A DNA stretch of 53,629 nucleotides from Elusimicrobiota bacterium (lineage in GTDB: Bacteria > Elusimicrobiota > Elusimicrobia > UBA1565), in NCBI GenBank assembly GCA_016196755.1, contig JACPXC010000013.1, positions 1 through 53,629 of the forward strand, given 5' to 3'. The notes under the pieces were generated by a model. It had not been told where the DNA came from and ran no database searches. It worked only from the letters and a program-made list of their open reading frames with translations. Below, one piece after another: positions 16,954-25,954 of the stretch; the first letter of the stretch is position 1; the number at the start of each line of letters is the position of its first letter. Made by a program: the position numbers and the translations under genes.

Positions 16954-18960
16954 GTGAACGCCGCCTCATTTTTGCGCGACCTCACGGTCGTCCTGCTCGC
17001 CGCGGCGGCGGCGCTGCTTCTGTTCAAGCGCCTGCGCTGGCCGCCGGTGCTGGGCTACCTGGCGGTGGGCCTGCTGGTCGGCCCGAACACGCCGCCGTTC
17101 AGCTTCATCGCCGACATCCATAGTCTCGAGGCCCTATCCGAGGTCGGCGTCGTGTTCCTGCTTTTCGCGTTGGGCGTCGAGTTCAACTTGGGACGGCTTG
17201 CCCAGGCCGGCATCCGGGCCGTCCTCTGCGCCGTCATCGAGGCGGGACTCCTGCTCGGCGGCGCCTTGGCCATAGGGTTGGCCCTCGGTCGACCCGTGGT
17301 CGAGAGCCTCTTGCTCGGGGGAATCGCGGCGCTGGCCAGCACGGCGATCGTGGCGCGTACGCTCCTCGAGAGCGACAAGCTCCGCACCGGCGCCTGGTCC
17401 GAGCTCTCGGCGGGCATGCTTATCGCCGAAGACGTGGTCGCCGTCCTCTTGATCGGCCTCTTCGCGTCTTTGGGCGCGCTCTCGTCGTTTAGCGTGGGCA
17501 TCGCCTTCGGCTTGGTCGTGCGCTTGGCGACTTTGGCCATCATCCTGCTCGTGGCGGGGCTCCTCATCCTCCCCCGGCTCATGGGCGTGGTCGAGCGCTC
17601 CGGGATGAAGGAGATCCGGACGCTGCTCGTCGTCGGCACCTGCTTCGGGGTCTCCTTCCTGACCCATACCCTGGGCTTCTCCGCCGCGCTCGGCGCCTTC
17701 CTCGCCGGCGCCCTGGTCTCCGAGAGCGCGGGCGGCAAGCGTCTCCACGATACCGTCGAGCCGTTCCGCGACGTGTTCGGCGCGGTGTTCTTCGTGGCCG
17801 TCGGGATGATGATCGAGCCGGCCTGGGTGCTCGCGAACTGGCGGCCCGCGCTGGCCATCGCCGCGGCGGTCGTCGTGGGACGCTTCGGCGCGAATTTCGC
17901 GGCGCTGACGGCCGTCGGGGCCGACCGGGTCTCGGCCGTCCAGGCCTCGGCGGCCATGCTGCCGATCGGGGAGTTCTCCTTCCTCCTGGCTCAGCTCGCC
18001 CAGCGCGAGAGACTCTCCGACGCGCCGCTCTATCCCGTGGCGGTCCTGCTCTGTCTGGCCACGACCACCGCCTCGGCCGTCCTCTTGCCGCGGACCCTCG
18101 CCCGTCCCGAGGCGGTCGACCGCGCGTTCGGGGCGTTCGCGGCGCGCTGGTTCGACCACTATCGCGACACCATCCGCCGTGCCGCGATGCCGCATCGGGT
18201 GGCTCTCGTCTGGAGCCTGACGCGTCCGTCGCTCATCCAGATCCTGCTCAACGCCCTGGTCATCTCGGGCCTGTTCATCGCGGCAGGGGGGCTCAAGGCG
18301 CGCGTCGACATCGAGACGGCCGTCCCGGGGGCGTTGTGGGCCGGCGTCGCTCTGGTGACCTTGCCGCTTTTGCTGGCCCTCTGGCGCAAGACCCAGGCGG
18401 TGGCGCTGATCCTGCTCGAGGCCTTCACGACGGGGCCCGAGGACGACCGGCCGCCTGCCGAGGCCCGGCCGCGGCTCACCAGGCTCATCCTGGGCGCGGC
18501 GACTTTGCTCGTAGGCTGGTGGTATCTGAGCCTGAGCTTCGCCCTTCTGCCCAGAGGCCGCGCGGCGGCCGTGCCGCTGCTCATCATCCTCGGCGCGGGG
18601 ACCGCGCTCTGGCGCGGCGCCAACCGTCTCTACGCCAAGATGCAGGCCGGCCTGCGCGACACCTTGGCGCGCTCCTCGGCCCAGCCGGAGGCCGGAGCCA
18701 CCATCGTCTCGCACCTCGTCGAGCAGGAGGAAGGCGTGACGGTCTCGACCGCCGACCTCTCGGCCGGCGCGAAGGCCGTGGGGCGGAGCCTGGCCGAGCT
18801 CGACGTCCGGGGACTCTCGGGCGCCAGCGTCCTCCAGGTCAGCCGCCGCGGGCAGGTCCTCGTGGCGCCGTCGGCCGCCATGCGCTTCGAGGCCGGCGAC
18901 AACGTGCTGCTCGTCGGCTCCGCCGAGCAGGTGGCGGCGGCTAAGGCCTTGCTGACCTAG
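16954..18960 (+). CDS. CPA2-family monovalent cation:proton antiporter (KefB-like)
   Basis: 668 residues. The first ~400 form the antiporter domain with many membrane helices (VVFLLFALGVEFNLGRL; FGAVFFVAVGMMIEP). A second hydrophobic block (~430-560) is followed by a C-terminal RCK_C/TrkA_C-type regulatory domain (~590-668, ending LLVGSAEQVAAAKALLT). There is no full Rossmann TrkA_N domain, so control by NAD(H) is unlikely, although the RCK_C part could bind a small ligand. It should exchange K+ or Na+ for protons at the inner membrane. The stop overlaps the convergent TVP38 gene by 4 nt. Confidence 0.88.
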   Translation: MNAASFLRDLTVVLLAAAAALLLFKRLRWPPVLGYLAVGLLVGPNTPPFSFIADIHSLEALSEVGVVFLLFALGVEFNLGRLAQAGIRAVLCAVIEAGLLLGGALAIGLALGRPVVESLLLGGIAALASTAIVARTLLESDKLRTGAWSELSAGMLIAEDVVAVLLIGLFASLGALSSFSVGIAFGLVVRLATLAIILLVAGLLILPRLMGVVERSGMKEIRTLLVVGTCFGVSFLTHTLGFSAALGAFLAGALVSESAGGKRLHDTVEPFRDVFGAVFFVAVGMMIEPAWVLANWRPALAIAAAVVVGRFGANFAALTAVGADRVSAVQASAAMLPIGEFSFLLAQLAQRERLSDAPLYPVAVLLCLATTTASAVLLPRTLARPEAVDRAFGAFAARWFDHYRDTIRRAAMPHRVALVWSLTRPSLIQILLNALVISGLFIAAGGLKARVDIETAVPGALWAGVALVTLPLLLALWRKTQAVALILLEAFTTGPEDDRPPAEARPRLTRLILGAATLLVGWWYLSLSFALLPRGRAAAVPLLIILGAGTALWRGANRLYAKMQAGLRDTLARSSAQPEAGATIVSHLVEQEEGVTVSTADLSAGAKAVGRSLAELDVRGLSGASVLQVSRRGQVLVAPSAAMRFEAGDNVLLVGSAEQVAAAKALLT

Positions 18961-19610
18961 CCCGGCTGATGTCGGGCCTTGAGGGTCTTGGCCAGCACGA
19001 GGCTCAAGACCAGGACCCCGATCGAGATGGCCAAGGCCCGGGGGTCCGACCAGGCTCCCCCGAAGAAGGCGAAGGTCATGCCGCCCGGCAGGACGCCCAG
19101 CGCCGTCCCCGCCGCGTAGGGCAGGAAGGGGATCCCGGCCAGGCCGCAGGCGTAGTTGACCGGGTCGAACGGGATGAAGATCAGGCGCAGGATCATCGAC
19201 GAGAAGAACGGGGCGGCCTTCAGGCGCTCCTCGGCTTTCTTCATCCAAGGCGTCTCGTGCTGGGCGACCCACTCGCGGCCCAGGACCCGGGCCACGCCGT
19301 ACGCCGCCCAGGCGCTGAGGTTGATGCCGACCAGCGCCCAGAACATCCCCAGCCAGGGACCCCAGATGAGGCCCGCCGCGAGGACGAACGGCGACGCCGG
19401 CGCCAGCGTCAAGGCGCGCAGGATGAAGGCCCCGCAATAGAGCGCCGGCCCCCAGGCGCCGGCGCCGGCCACCAAGGTCCGCAAGGCGTCCGGCAGACCC
19501 GTGACCGGGATCCCGCTGCGCCACCAGGCGTAGAGGCCGCCGGCCGCGGCCAGCGCCCAGAGCGCGAGGAGGCCGACGCGGAGTATTTTTTGGCGGGAGG
19601 CGGCGCTCAT
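18957..19610 (-). CDS. TVP38/TMEM64-family membrane protein
   Basis: 217 residues with about six hydrophobic segments. The family signature is present: the re-entrant part LAPASPFVLAAGLIWGPWLG and the motif FIPFDPVNYACGLAGIPF. Members belong to the DedA/VTT superfamily, linked to lipid scrambling or transport across the inner membrane. The ATG overlaps the stop of the upstream methyltransferase gene by ATGA, so the two form an operon. Confidence 0.88.
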   Translation of the reverse strand: MSAASRQKILRVGLLALWALAAAGGLYAWWRSGIPVTGLPDALRTLVAGAGAWGPALYCGAFILRALTLAPASPFVLAAGLIWGPWLGMFWALVGINLSAWAAYGVARVLGREWVAQHETPWMKKAEERLKAAPFFSSMILRLIFIPFDPVNYACGLAGIPFLPYAAGTALGVLPGGMTFAFFGGAWSDPRALAISIGVLVLSLVLAKTLKARHQPG

Positions 19611-20551
19611 GGCTTTTCCGCGAGGATCTCGAAATCATAGCCGAATTGGGAATCGGCCGACCGCCATAGTCGGCGCCAGCGCGCCTTGAGGCGATAGGCG
19701 CTCCAATCCGGCTCGGCGCCGATGAGGTTCTTGAGCTCCGCCACCGACATCCCGGCCGAAGGGTCCTGGGACAGGGGCCCGGGCTCGCGCAGGAAGGCTC
19801 GGTAGGCGCCCGGCGTCCAGCCGCGCGCCTTGGCCCCGAGCTTGAAGTGGAAATTCTTTACGGACAAGACCTTGAACCCCGCGCGAGCCAACAGGCGCTC
19901 CAGCGCGCGGCGGGACAGGAAGAAGAGATGCCCGCCATGGCGCGTGACGACGGGCCGTCCGAGCTTGCGCCAGAGGTCGGCGCTGGCGCGCAGGTCGACC
20001 GGGCCGTTGGGGACGACCAGGCGCAGGCGGCCGCCGGGCTTGAGCAGCCGCGCGGCCGCGGCCAGCGCCGAGGCCGGGTCGCGCTCGTGCTCGAGGACGT
20101 TGTTGATCTGGATGAAGTCGACCGAGGCCGGGGCCCACGGCGCCGCGTCGAGTCCGCCCACGGCGATGTCGACGCCGTTGAGCTCGCGGCCGGCGCGCGC
20201 CGCGGCCTCGGAGTACTCGAGGCCGAGCACCGTCCGCCGGCCTTGGCCGCGCACCCCGGCCAGGAAGGTCCCCAGCGCGCAGCCCACGTCGAGGACCACG
20301 CCTTCGGGGCGCCACGAGCCCAGGTCCTCGGCCAGCAGGCGGCCTTTGAAGAGGTCCTTCCAATACTGCTTGAAGAAGTCGGTGAAGTAGGCGTGCGGAT
20401 AGCAGCGCGTGACCTCCTCGACGGGAGGGACCGGGTCGTAGTAGGACGCGCCGCAGGCTGGGCATTCGACGATTTGGCGGACGGCGCCGGGGTAGAGCAG
20501 GGTCTTGCAGGCGGGGCCGGGCTTCCCTTCTAGACAGATGATGCAGTCCAC
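19607..20551 (-). CDS. Class I SAM-dependent methyltransferase with N-terminal zinc ribbon
   Basis: 314 residues from the GTG at 20551. The first ~45 residues hold two Cys pairs (CIIC and CPAC), a probable zinc ribbon. The SAM fold follows: VVLDVGCALGTFLAG (motif I) and NNVLEHERDP, then LLKPGGRLRLVVPNGP. The layout is common among methyltransferases of polysaccharide and secondary-metabolite clusters; the substrate is unknown. The open frame continues upstream across the divergent gene, but the Cys-rich start and a -10 box 7 nt before the GTG fix the start. Confidence 0.82.
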   Translation of the reverse strand: MDCIICLEGKPGPACKTLLYPGAVRQIVECPACGASYYDPVPPVEEVTRCYPHAYFTDFFKQYWKDLFKGRLLAEDLGSWRPEGVVLDVGCALGTFLAGVRGQGRRTVLGLEYSEAAARAGRELNGVDIAVGGLDAAPWAPASVDFIQINNVLEHERDPASALAAAARLLKPGGRLRLVVPNGPVDLRASADLWRKLGRPVVTRHGGHLFFLSRRALERLLARAGFKVLSVKNFHFKLGAKARGWTPGAYRAFLREPGPLSQDPSAGMSVAELKNLIGAEPDWSAYRLKARWRRLWRSADSQFGYDFEILAEKP

Positions 20552-20558
20552 TACGACG

Positions 20559-20564
20559 ATGATA
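20559..20564 (-). promoter_or_regulatory. -10 box, leaderless start of the methyltransferase operon
   Basis: TATCAT on the minus strand, 7 nt before the GTG at 20551. Confidence 0.45.
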
Positions 20565-20589
20565 CTAAAGCGCCACTTGCGGCAGGGCG

Positions 20590-20618
20590 GGGGGCCTGTT
20601 ACCCTAGGAACAGCCCCC
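20590..20618 (+). promoter_or_regulatory. Inverted repeat abutting the kinase-fold gene start
   Basis: GGGGG-C-CTGTT pairs with AACAG-CCCCC around loop ACCCTAGG (one bulged C). The arm ends one base before the ATG at 20619 and encloses a TACCCT -10-like box (20600-20605). It may be an operator or a start-site RNA hairpin. Confidence 0.35.
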
Positions 20619-22631
20619 ATGCTGCCCCGTTTCCTTATATCCATCCTCCTGGCCGCGCCGTCGGCGGCCCAGGTGCGCGTCCAAACCGCCCCGGAGGTCG
20701 TCGCCGTCCCCGGCGGACAGGCAGGCGTCTCCGCCGCCGGCGGCGCGGCGTCTCCGGCGCTGAGCGCGCCGTCGTCGGTGCCGTCGTTGGTCCTGGCCCT
20801 GCCGCCTGGTTCCGTCTCGCCGACGGTCATTCCTGCCGCGGCCGCGGCTCCCGCGGCGGCCGGTGCAGCTCCCGCTCCCGCAGCCGCTGTGGCGGCGCCG
20901 GCCGCCGTGGTCAGCCTGCCGCCCTCGGCTATCGCCGCGCCGCAGGCCGCCCCGCAGGTTCTGGCGGCTTGGGGGGGCCCGGCGCCGGCTGCGGCCGGAG
21001 CTGCGCAGGCTGCGGCGGGCAAGCCGACTGCCGGCTCTCCGGGCGGCGCCGCCCAGAGCGCCTCGCTCGGCCGCCTCTTCGACGGCGCGGCCGCGCCCAA
21101 CCGAAACGGCGCCTTCGACCTCTTCGCCCCCGCGCGCTCGCTCTGGGGCGCGGCGCTGGGCCTCTGGCGCGGTCCCGACACGGCCCCGGCATTCCCGACC
21201 CGCCCCGACCAGAGCGTGCGCGTGGCCGGCCAGACCTACAAGCTGGGGCGCGTCCTCGAGGCGACCCCGGAGTGGAGTCTGCATGAGGCGGCGGGCTACC
21301 GCTCCGAGGAGGCGGTGCTGGTCTTCGCCCCCGAGGCCAGGGCGGCCTTCGAGGCCGAGAAGGCAGCGCTCGAGGCCTTGGCGCGCACCGACGTGCCGCA
21401 CTCGGAGCTCAAGGCCGCCGGAGACGGCGTCCTCGTCCTCGTCCGTCGAAACCTCAACGGCTGGAACACCAGGGAGATACTCTCCGGCGGCATCAAGCAG
21501 GGCCAGGTCAACGGGATGATGGACCTGGCGGCCCGGCTCATCCGCCGCGGCGCCACCGCCGTCCTCATGCCCGACGAGGTCATCTGGGAGCATTGGCGCG
21601 GCCACTGGGCCCTGCGCCGCGGGGCGGGCTACCGCGCGGGAACGGCCTGGGACACGCTGGCGCAGCTCTGGGCTTGGGAGGGCGGGGTCGCCGACCGCGC
21701 GGCGTTCCTCTCCGGCCTCCGCGGCCGGCTGGGGCCGGAATCGTCGGAATGGAAGCGCCTGGCCGCCGAGGCGCAGGGACAGGTCGGCCTGCAGGCCGCC
21801 TTCGCGGAACTGGCGCGGCGCGACGCGGCCAGGCCCGCCCCGAAGGCGCTGAGTTTCGAGCCGGGCCGCTCCGACGCCGTGTTTACCGACGAGTTGGTGA
21901 GCCCCCGCGCCCTCGTCAAGCGCTTGGGCTACGACCCCTTCTCCGTCAAGGAGCGCACCGCCCTCCACGCCGACGACCCCGGAAAGCTCAACACCAGCGT
22001 CGCCATGCTCGAGCCCAAGGGCGGGCGCAAGGCCGTCCTCAAGGGCGCCGACCAGTACATCATCCGCAACGAGCTCTTTGTCCGCAAGGTCGTGCGCGCG
22101 TTCTTTGGCGCCTACTTCGACACGCCGGGGGCCTTGGCCGTCCTGCGCGGCTACGAGTCTTACATGGTCATGGAGACGGCCGGCGGCGGCAAGAGTTGGG
22201 CGGGCCCGAGCCTGACGCGCGAGCAGCGCGCCGCTCTGGCCGTCCTGGTCCATACTTTCGGTTTGGGCGACATGAACCCCGGAAACGTCTTCTACGGCGA
22301 GAAGACCTGGCTCATCGACTTCGAGCAGGCCGTGTCGCGTCGGAGCCCCTCCTCGAACCGCATCCCCGACGAGCGCATCCTCCTGGAGCTGCCCTGGGTC
22401 AACGCCCGGGAGGTCCCGCCGATGGAGGACTTCCTGCCCGGCGTGAGGGCCTGGCGGGAGTTCTTCCTCAAGCCCGAGACCCTGCGCGCCGTGGAGCGCA
22501 TGCTCGGCGAGAGCGGCTTCGGCCCCGAGGAGATCCCGCGGGCGATGGCGGCCTTCCGGGCCAACGTCTCCGAGCTCGAATGGACCATCCAGGCCGACGT
22601 CGATTTCGCCGACGGCCTGCGGCGCCGATGA
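20619..22631 (+). CDS. Exported Ala/Pro-rich protein with atypical kinase fold (paralogue of 24334-25911)
   Basis: 670 residues from the ATG at 20619, chosen because it begins the signal peptide (ending SAAQ). VAVPGGQAG and a ~120-residue Ala/Pro stretch follow. The C-terminal ~200 residues have kinase-type landmarks: Lys475 (AVLKGAD), Glu485 (RNE), catalytic loop GLGDMNPGN (Asp551, Asn556) and LIDFE (Asp567, DFG-like), closest in style to APH/HipA/FAM20-like kinases. A phosphotransferase outside the cytoplasm is inferred. The gene overlaps the ceramidase-like gene by ATGA. Confidence 0.75.
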   Translation: MLPRFLISILLAAPSAAQVRVQTAPEVVAVPGGQAGVSAAGGAASPALSAPSSVPSLVLALPPGSVSPTVIPAAAAAPAAAGAAPAPAAAVAAPAAVVSLPPSAIAAPQAAPQVLAAWGGPAPAAAGAAQAAAGKPTAGSPGGAAQSASLGRLFDGAAAPNRNGAFDLFAPARSLWGAALGLWRGPDTAPAFPTRPDQSVRVAGQTYKLGRVLEATPEWSLHEAAGYRSEEAVLVFAPEARAAFEAEKAALEALARTDVPHSELKAAGDGVLVLVRRNLNGWNTREILSGGIKQGQVNGMMDLAARLIRRGATAVLMPDEVIWEHWRGHWALRRGAGYRAGTAWDTLAQLWAWEGGVADRAAFLSGLRGRLGPESSEWKRLAAEAQGQVGLQAAFAELARRDAARPAPKALSFEPGRSDAVFTDELVSPRALVKRLGYDPFSVKERTALHADDPGKLNTSVAMLEPKGGRKAVLKGADQYIIRNELFVRKVVRAFFGAYFDTPGALAVLRGYESYMVMETAGGGKSWAGPSLTREQRAALAVLVHTFGLGDMNPGNVFYGEKTWLIDFEQAVSRRSPSSNRIPDERILLELPWVNAREVPPMEDFLPGVRAWREFFLKPETLRAVERMLGESGFGPEEIPRAMAAFRANVSELEWTIQADVDFADGLRRR

Positions 22632-24079
22632 CGCTCCTCCTCGCCGGCCTGCTCCTGCTCGCCGCGGCGGCGCCCGGCCATGCCGCCCTCTACGCGGCCG
22701 CCGGCAAGGCCGACATCACCCCCGACCCCAAGAAGGAGACGGTCTGGCTGGCCGGCTACGGGGCCTCGGGCCGCAAGGCCACCGGCGTCCACGACCCGCT
22801 CTACGCCCGCGCCGTCGTCGTCTCCGACGGCAAGGTCACGGCGGCGATCGCCTCGGTGGACGCCATCGGCCTCTACCGCGAGGACGTTCTCGACTTGCGC
22901 CGCGCGCTGGGCTGGGAGGGCAAGTCCGACCGCCTGCTTTTTATGACCGCCACCCACGACCATAGCGCCCCCGACACGGTGGGCCTCTGGGGCCGCTTCC
23001 CGGGCGTCTCGGGCGTCGACAAGAAGCGCCACAAGCGCCTCAAGAAGTCCATCGTCGTCCTCATCAAGGAGCTCGAGGGCCGCCTGCAGGAGGCCGAGCT
23101 CAGCGCCGCCCGGACCGAGGTCGACCCCGAGGGCCTCTGCCGCGACAGCCGCGACCCCGTGGTCATGGACCCCGAGCTCAACGTCTTAGGCCTGCGCACC
23201 AAGGGCGGCGCGCCGCTGGCCGCCGTCGTGCGCTGGTCCTGCCATCCCGAGGTCCTCCAGCCCGACAACACCCTGATCACCGCCGATTTCCCGGGCGCGC
23301 TCTGCGCCAAGGTCGAGGCGGAGCGCGGCGGGACTTGCCTGTTCCTGCCCGGCCTCTTGGGCGGCCTGATGACGCCCGACGCCGACGCGTCGGGGCCGCT
23401 CGAGGCCGACTACAAGGAGATGGAGCGGGTCGGCGCGACTTTGGCCGGCCATGCCCTCAAGGCGCTGGCCGCTCCCGGCCTGCGGACCCGGAACGCCGCG
23501 GTCTCGTTCTCCAGCGCCACCGCCCTCGTCCCGATCGAGAACTCGCGCTACCTCTTCTTTCTTCCCAGCCTCGACTTCGGCCACCGCCTGCTCGACGCCG
23601 AGGGCCGGCCGTTGGCGCGCTGGAAGCGCTGGTATCTGCCGCTCCGGCACCTCCTGCTCTTCCCGCTTCCCGAGCGCCTGCGCCCCTGGGTCGAGACCGA
23701 GGTGACGCTCCTTCGCGTGGGGCCGGTCAAGCTGCTCGGCATCCCGGGCGAGGTCTTCCCGGAGCTCGTGATCGGCGGCTACAAGGGCGAGCGCCGCTAC
23801 GGTCGGCCTCTGGTCCGGCCGACCAACCCGAATCCCCCGGACCTGGCGAAGGCTCCGGGACCGCCGTATCTGCGCGAGCGGCTCAAGGCCGAGCACGGCA
23901 TCGTCGTCGGACTGGCCAACGACATGCTGGGCTACCTGGTGCCGGAGTACGACTTCAAGGCGGCACCCACCCGCACGATGACCCCCAAGCCGCCGGGCAC
24001 GCACTACGAGGAGACCAACTCGGTGGGGCCGCGCGGGAGCAAGATCGTCCTCGACGCGGCGGCGGCGCTCCTAGAGTAG
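22628..24079 (+). CDS. Neutral/alkaline non-lysosomal ceramidase-like hydrolase, exported
   Basis: 483 residues with a signal peptide (1-19). AAGKADITPDP and the metal-site motif THDHSAPD (His110/His112) match the N-terminal domain of the neutral ceramidase family, as do RWSCHPEVL and TADFPGALC. True neutral ceramidases are ~650-700 residues with an added C-terminal domain; this shorter form is common in bacteria and may cleave other amides. It is translationally coupled to the exported kinase-fold gene and ends in a 9-nt overlap with the convergent GYF-like gene. Confidence 0.82.
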   Translation: MTLLLAGLLLLAAAAPGHAALYAAAGKADITPDPKKETVWLAGYGASGRKATGVHDPLYARAVVVSDGKVTAAIASVDAIGLYREDVLDLRRALGWEGKSDRLLFMTATHDHSAPDTVGLWGRFPGVSGVDKKRHKRLKKSIVVLIKELEGRLQEAELSAARTEVDPEGLCRDSRDPVVMDPELNVLGLRTKGGAPLAAVVRWSCHPEVLQPDNTLITADFPGALCAKVEAERGGTCLFLPGLLGGLMTPDADASGPLEADYKEMERVGATLAGHALKALAAPGLRTRNAAVSFSSATALVPIENSRYLFFLPSLDFGHRLLDAEGRPLARWKRWYLPLRHLLLFPLPERLRPWVETEVTLLRVGPVKLLGIPGEVFPELVIGGYKGERRYGRPLVRPTNPNPPDLAKAPGPPYLRERLKAEHGIVVGLANDMLGYLVPEYDFKAAPTRTMTPKPPGTHYEETNSVGPRGSKIVLDAAAALLE

Positions 24080-24337
24080 CTTCTTGGCTTCGCGGGCCGG
24101 CGGGGGGGCGGGCCTTTCGTCGTCGACGACCTGCGGGTCCTCGGGCGTGCCCACCGCCTCGATGATCTTGAGCAGGACCGGTACGTCCTTGGCCTTGCGC
24201 CAGTCGACCGTGCGGCTGGCGCCCTCGGGGGCCACCTTGGTGTCGGGCGTCAGGAGGCCGGGCATGGCCTTGAGGCGCTCGACGGTGTAGGGCCCGAGGA
24301 TCTTCTTGGCGCGCTTGTCGTAGATCCAGAACCTCAT
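24071..24337 (-). CDS. Small GYF_2-like domain protein
   Basis: 88 residues starting at the ATG at 24337, which overlaps the stop of the upstream kinase-fold gene (ATGA). WIYDKRAKKILGPYTVERLK resembles the GYF_2/DUF4339 fold (GPYT...L), usually a peptide-binding module. The C-terminus is Pro/Ala/Lys-rich. Probably cytoplasmic. Role unknown; coupling suggests partnership with the kinase-fold protein. Confidence 0.65.
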   Translation of the reverse strand: MRFWIYDKRAKKILGPYTVERLKAMPGLLTPDTKVAPEGASRTVDWRKAKDVPVLLKIIEAVGTPEDPQVVDDERPAPPPAREAKKLL

Positions 24338-25911
24338 GGCGTCATCATCTCGAGGACGGCGGCCGCCGCCTCTCGGGCGGCGGGGAGGGCCTCGCCATCC
24401 TCCGTGACGGCCCGCAGGTGGGCCCGAGCGCTTTCCGAACTCGTCAAGCGGCGCAGGTTGCTCGCCAGGATCGGGAAGTGGTAGAGCGGCATCTCCTTGT
24501 TCACCGACAGGGCGTCCTCGGCCAGCGCGCGCATGGTCCGGGCGCGGGCCTCGGCGGCCGAGCCGTCTTTGGAGAGCAGCGCGCGGTTGAACGCGCTGAG
24601 CGCGCGAAGCTGCTTCTCGCTGAGCTTGTCGTAGCCGCCCTTCTTCATGAACAGGCTGTTGGCCACGTAGAGGTCGGCCTCGAGCACCGCGTCGAAACGC
24701 GCCACGTTCCCGCGGATCAGCGCGGCGTCGCGCTTGACTTCGGACGCGGTGAGGCCGGCCTTGGCCAAGAGGGCGTCGAGCCCGCCGCCGGCATCGAGCT
24801 TCGCGAAGGCCTTCTCGAAGGCGGCCATGGCCGGCCGGAAATCGGCGGCGTCGTTGAGGTAGCGGTCCTCGAGCCAAGGCATGTCCGCCGTGGTGATCAG
24901 GGCTTTGTTGGGCTTGCTCTCGTGGCGGGCCAACTCGGTGTCGATGAGGCTGTAGCGCCCTTGGTCGTCGAGCAGGAGCGCGCCGGGATTCAGGTCGCCG
25001 AGACCCAAGGCCGTAGCCAGCACGAAGAGCGGACCGAAGAGCCTGCGGGGGAGATAGGACCGCTCGTCGTGCAAGTGAAAAGAGCCGTAGGGCTTGCCCG
25101 GGGCCTCCTCCATGGCCACCATCGCGCGCGGCGTGGCCAGCGGGTTCCAGGTGTGGACGGGATAGGCCACCGCGGCCGGCATACTGAACGCGTCCTTGAA
25201 GATGTCGGCGAAGACCGGATGGGACACGAAGAGGCGCGAGAGGAGCTCATTCTGGGCCGCTTTCCGGGGCGTGAGCTCCTGACCGATCGGGCTGAAGCGC
25301 TTGAGGACCACGGGATGGCGCGAGACGCGGCGCGTGGAGGACCAGTCCGTCTTGGAGGGGTCGCTCAGGAGGCGGCCTTCCGCCGCCACCGGGTCGAAGG
25401 GCAGGCGTCCGGCGGCCTCGCCGCGCGTCACCCAGGAGTTGTCGAAGGCCTTGGCGGCCCAGGCCGACGCGGCTTCCGCCCCGGCGTCGGCCGCGGGCTT
25501 CTCGGAAGCGGCGCGGCCGGCGGTCTCGACGAGCTTGAGGGGGGGCTTGGCGTCGGGGGCCGCGGCTTTCCCGGATTCGGCGGGAGAGGGGGTGGGGGCC
25601 GCGACGGCGTTGACCGCGCCAACCGGGGCGGCCAGAGCGGCGGCGGCCGCGGGAGCAGGGCTGGCAGCCTCGGCGCGCTGGAGGATGCTCGGGGGCGCGG
25701 AGGGCGAGGCCGTCGGCGTGACGGGAGCCAGGGTCGGGGCGGTAAGCCCCGGGGAGCTAAGCGTGGGCGCTAGGGTGGGGACGCTGACGACCGGGCGGAT
25801 CGGGACGACGGCGCCCTCGGCGGCGACGGCGGCGGCGCGGATCTGGGCCGCGGCGGGGGCCGCCGCCAGGACAGCGGCCAAGAACCCCGAGAAGAGGGCT
25901 CGGACGGGCAT
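24334..25911 (-). CDS. Exported Ala/Pro-rich protein with degenerate kinase fold (paralogue of 20619-22631)
   Basis: 525 residues from the ATG at 25911 (signal peptide ending AAAQ), preferred over the ATG at 25947 because a -10 box lies 7 nt upstream. An Ala/Pro/Val-rich stretch (~25-125) precedes the kinase-like half: Lys204 (VVLKRF), Glu222 (QNE), loop GLGDLNPGA (Asp306, Asn308) and LIDTE (Asp324). The metal-binding Asn at Asp+5 is Ala311, so activity may be altered or lost. The tail (RGNVARFDAVLEADLYVANSL) matches the other paralogue (RANVSELEWTIQADVDFADGL). Both are secreted and sit 1.7 kb apart in opposite orientation. Confidence 0.72.
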   Translation of the reverse strand: MPVRALFSGFLAAVLAAAPAAAQIRAAAVAAEGAVVPIRPVVSVPTLAPTLSSPGLTAPTLAPVTPTASPSAPPSILQRAEAASPAPAAAAALAAPVGAVNAVAAPTPSPAESGKAAAPDAKPPLKLVETAGRAASEKPAADAGAEAASAWAAKAFDNSWVTRGEAAGRLPFDPVAAEGRLLSDPSKTDWSSTRRVSRHPVVLKRFSPIGQELTPRKAAQNELLSRLFVSHPVFADIFKDAFSMPAAVAYPVHTWNPLATPRAMVAMEEAPGKPYGSFHLHDERSYLPRRLFGPLFVLATALGLGDLNPGALLLDDQGRYSLIDTELARHESKPNKALITTADMPWLEDRYLNDAADFRPAMAAFEKAFAKLDAGGGLDALLAKAGLTASEVKRDAALIRGNVARFDAVLEADLYVANSLFMKKGGYDKLSEKQLRALSAFNRALLSKDGSAAEARARTMRALAEDALSVNKEMPLYHFPILASNLRRLTSSESARAHLRAVTEDGEALPAAREAAAAVLEMMTP

Positions 25912-25918
25912 CACCCGG

Positions 25919-25924
25919 AGTATA
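25919..25924 (-). promoter_or_regulatory. -10 box, leaderless start of the second kinase-fold gene
   Basis: TATACT on the minus strand, 7 nt before the ATG at 25911. Confidence 0.55.
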
Positions 25925-25954
25925 GACGGAAAATCCCGTTCCCGCACGGGGCGG

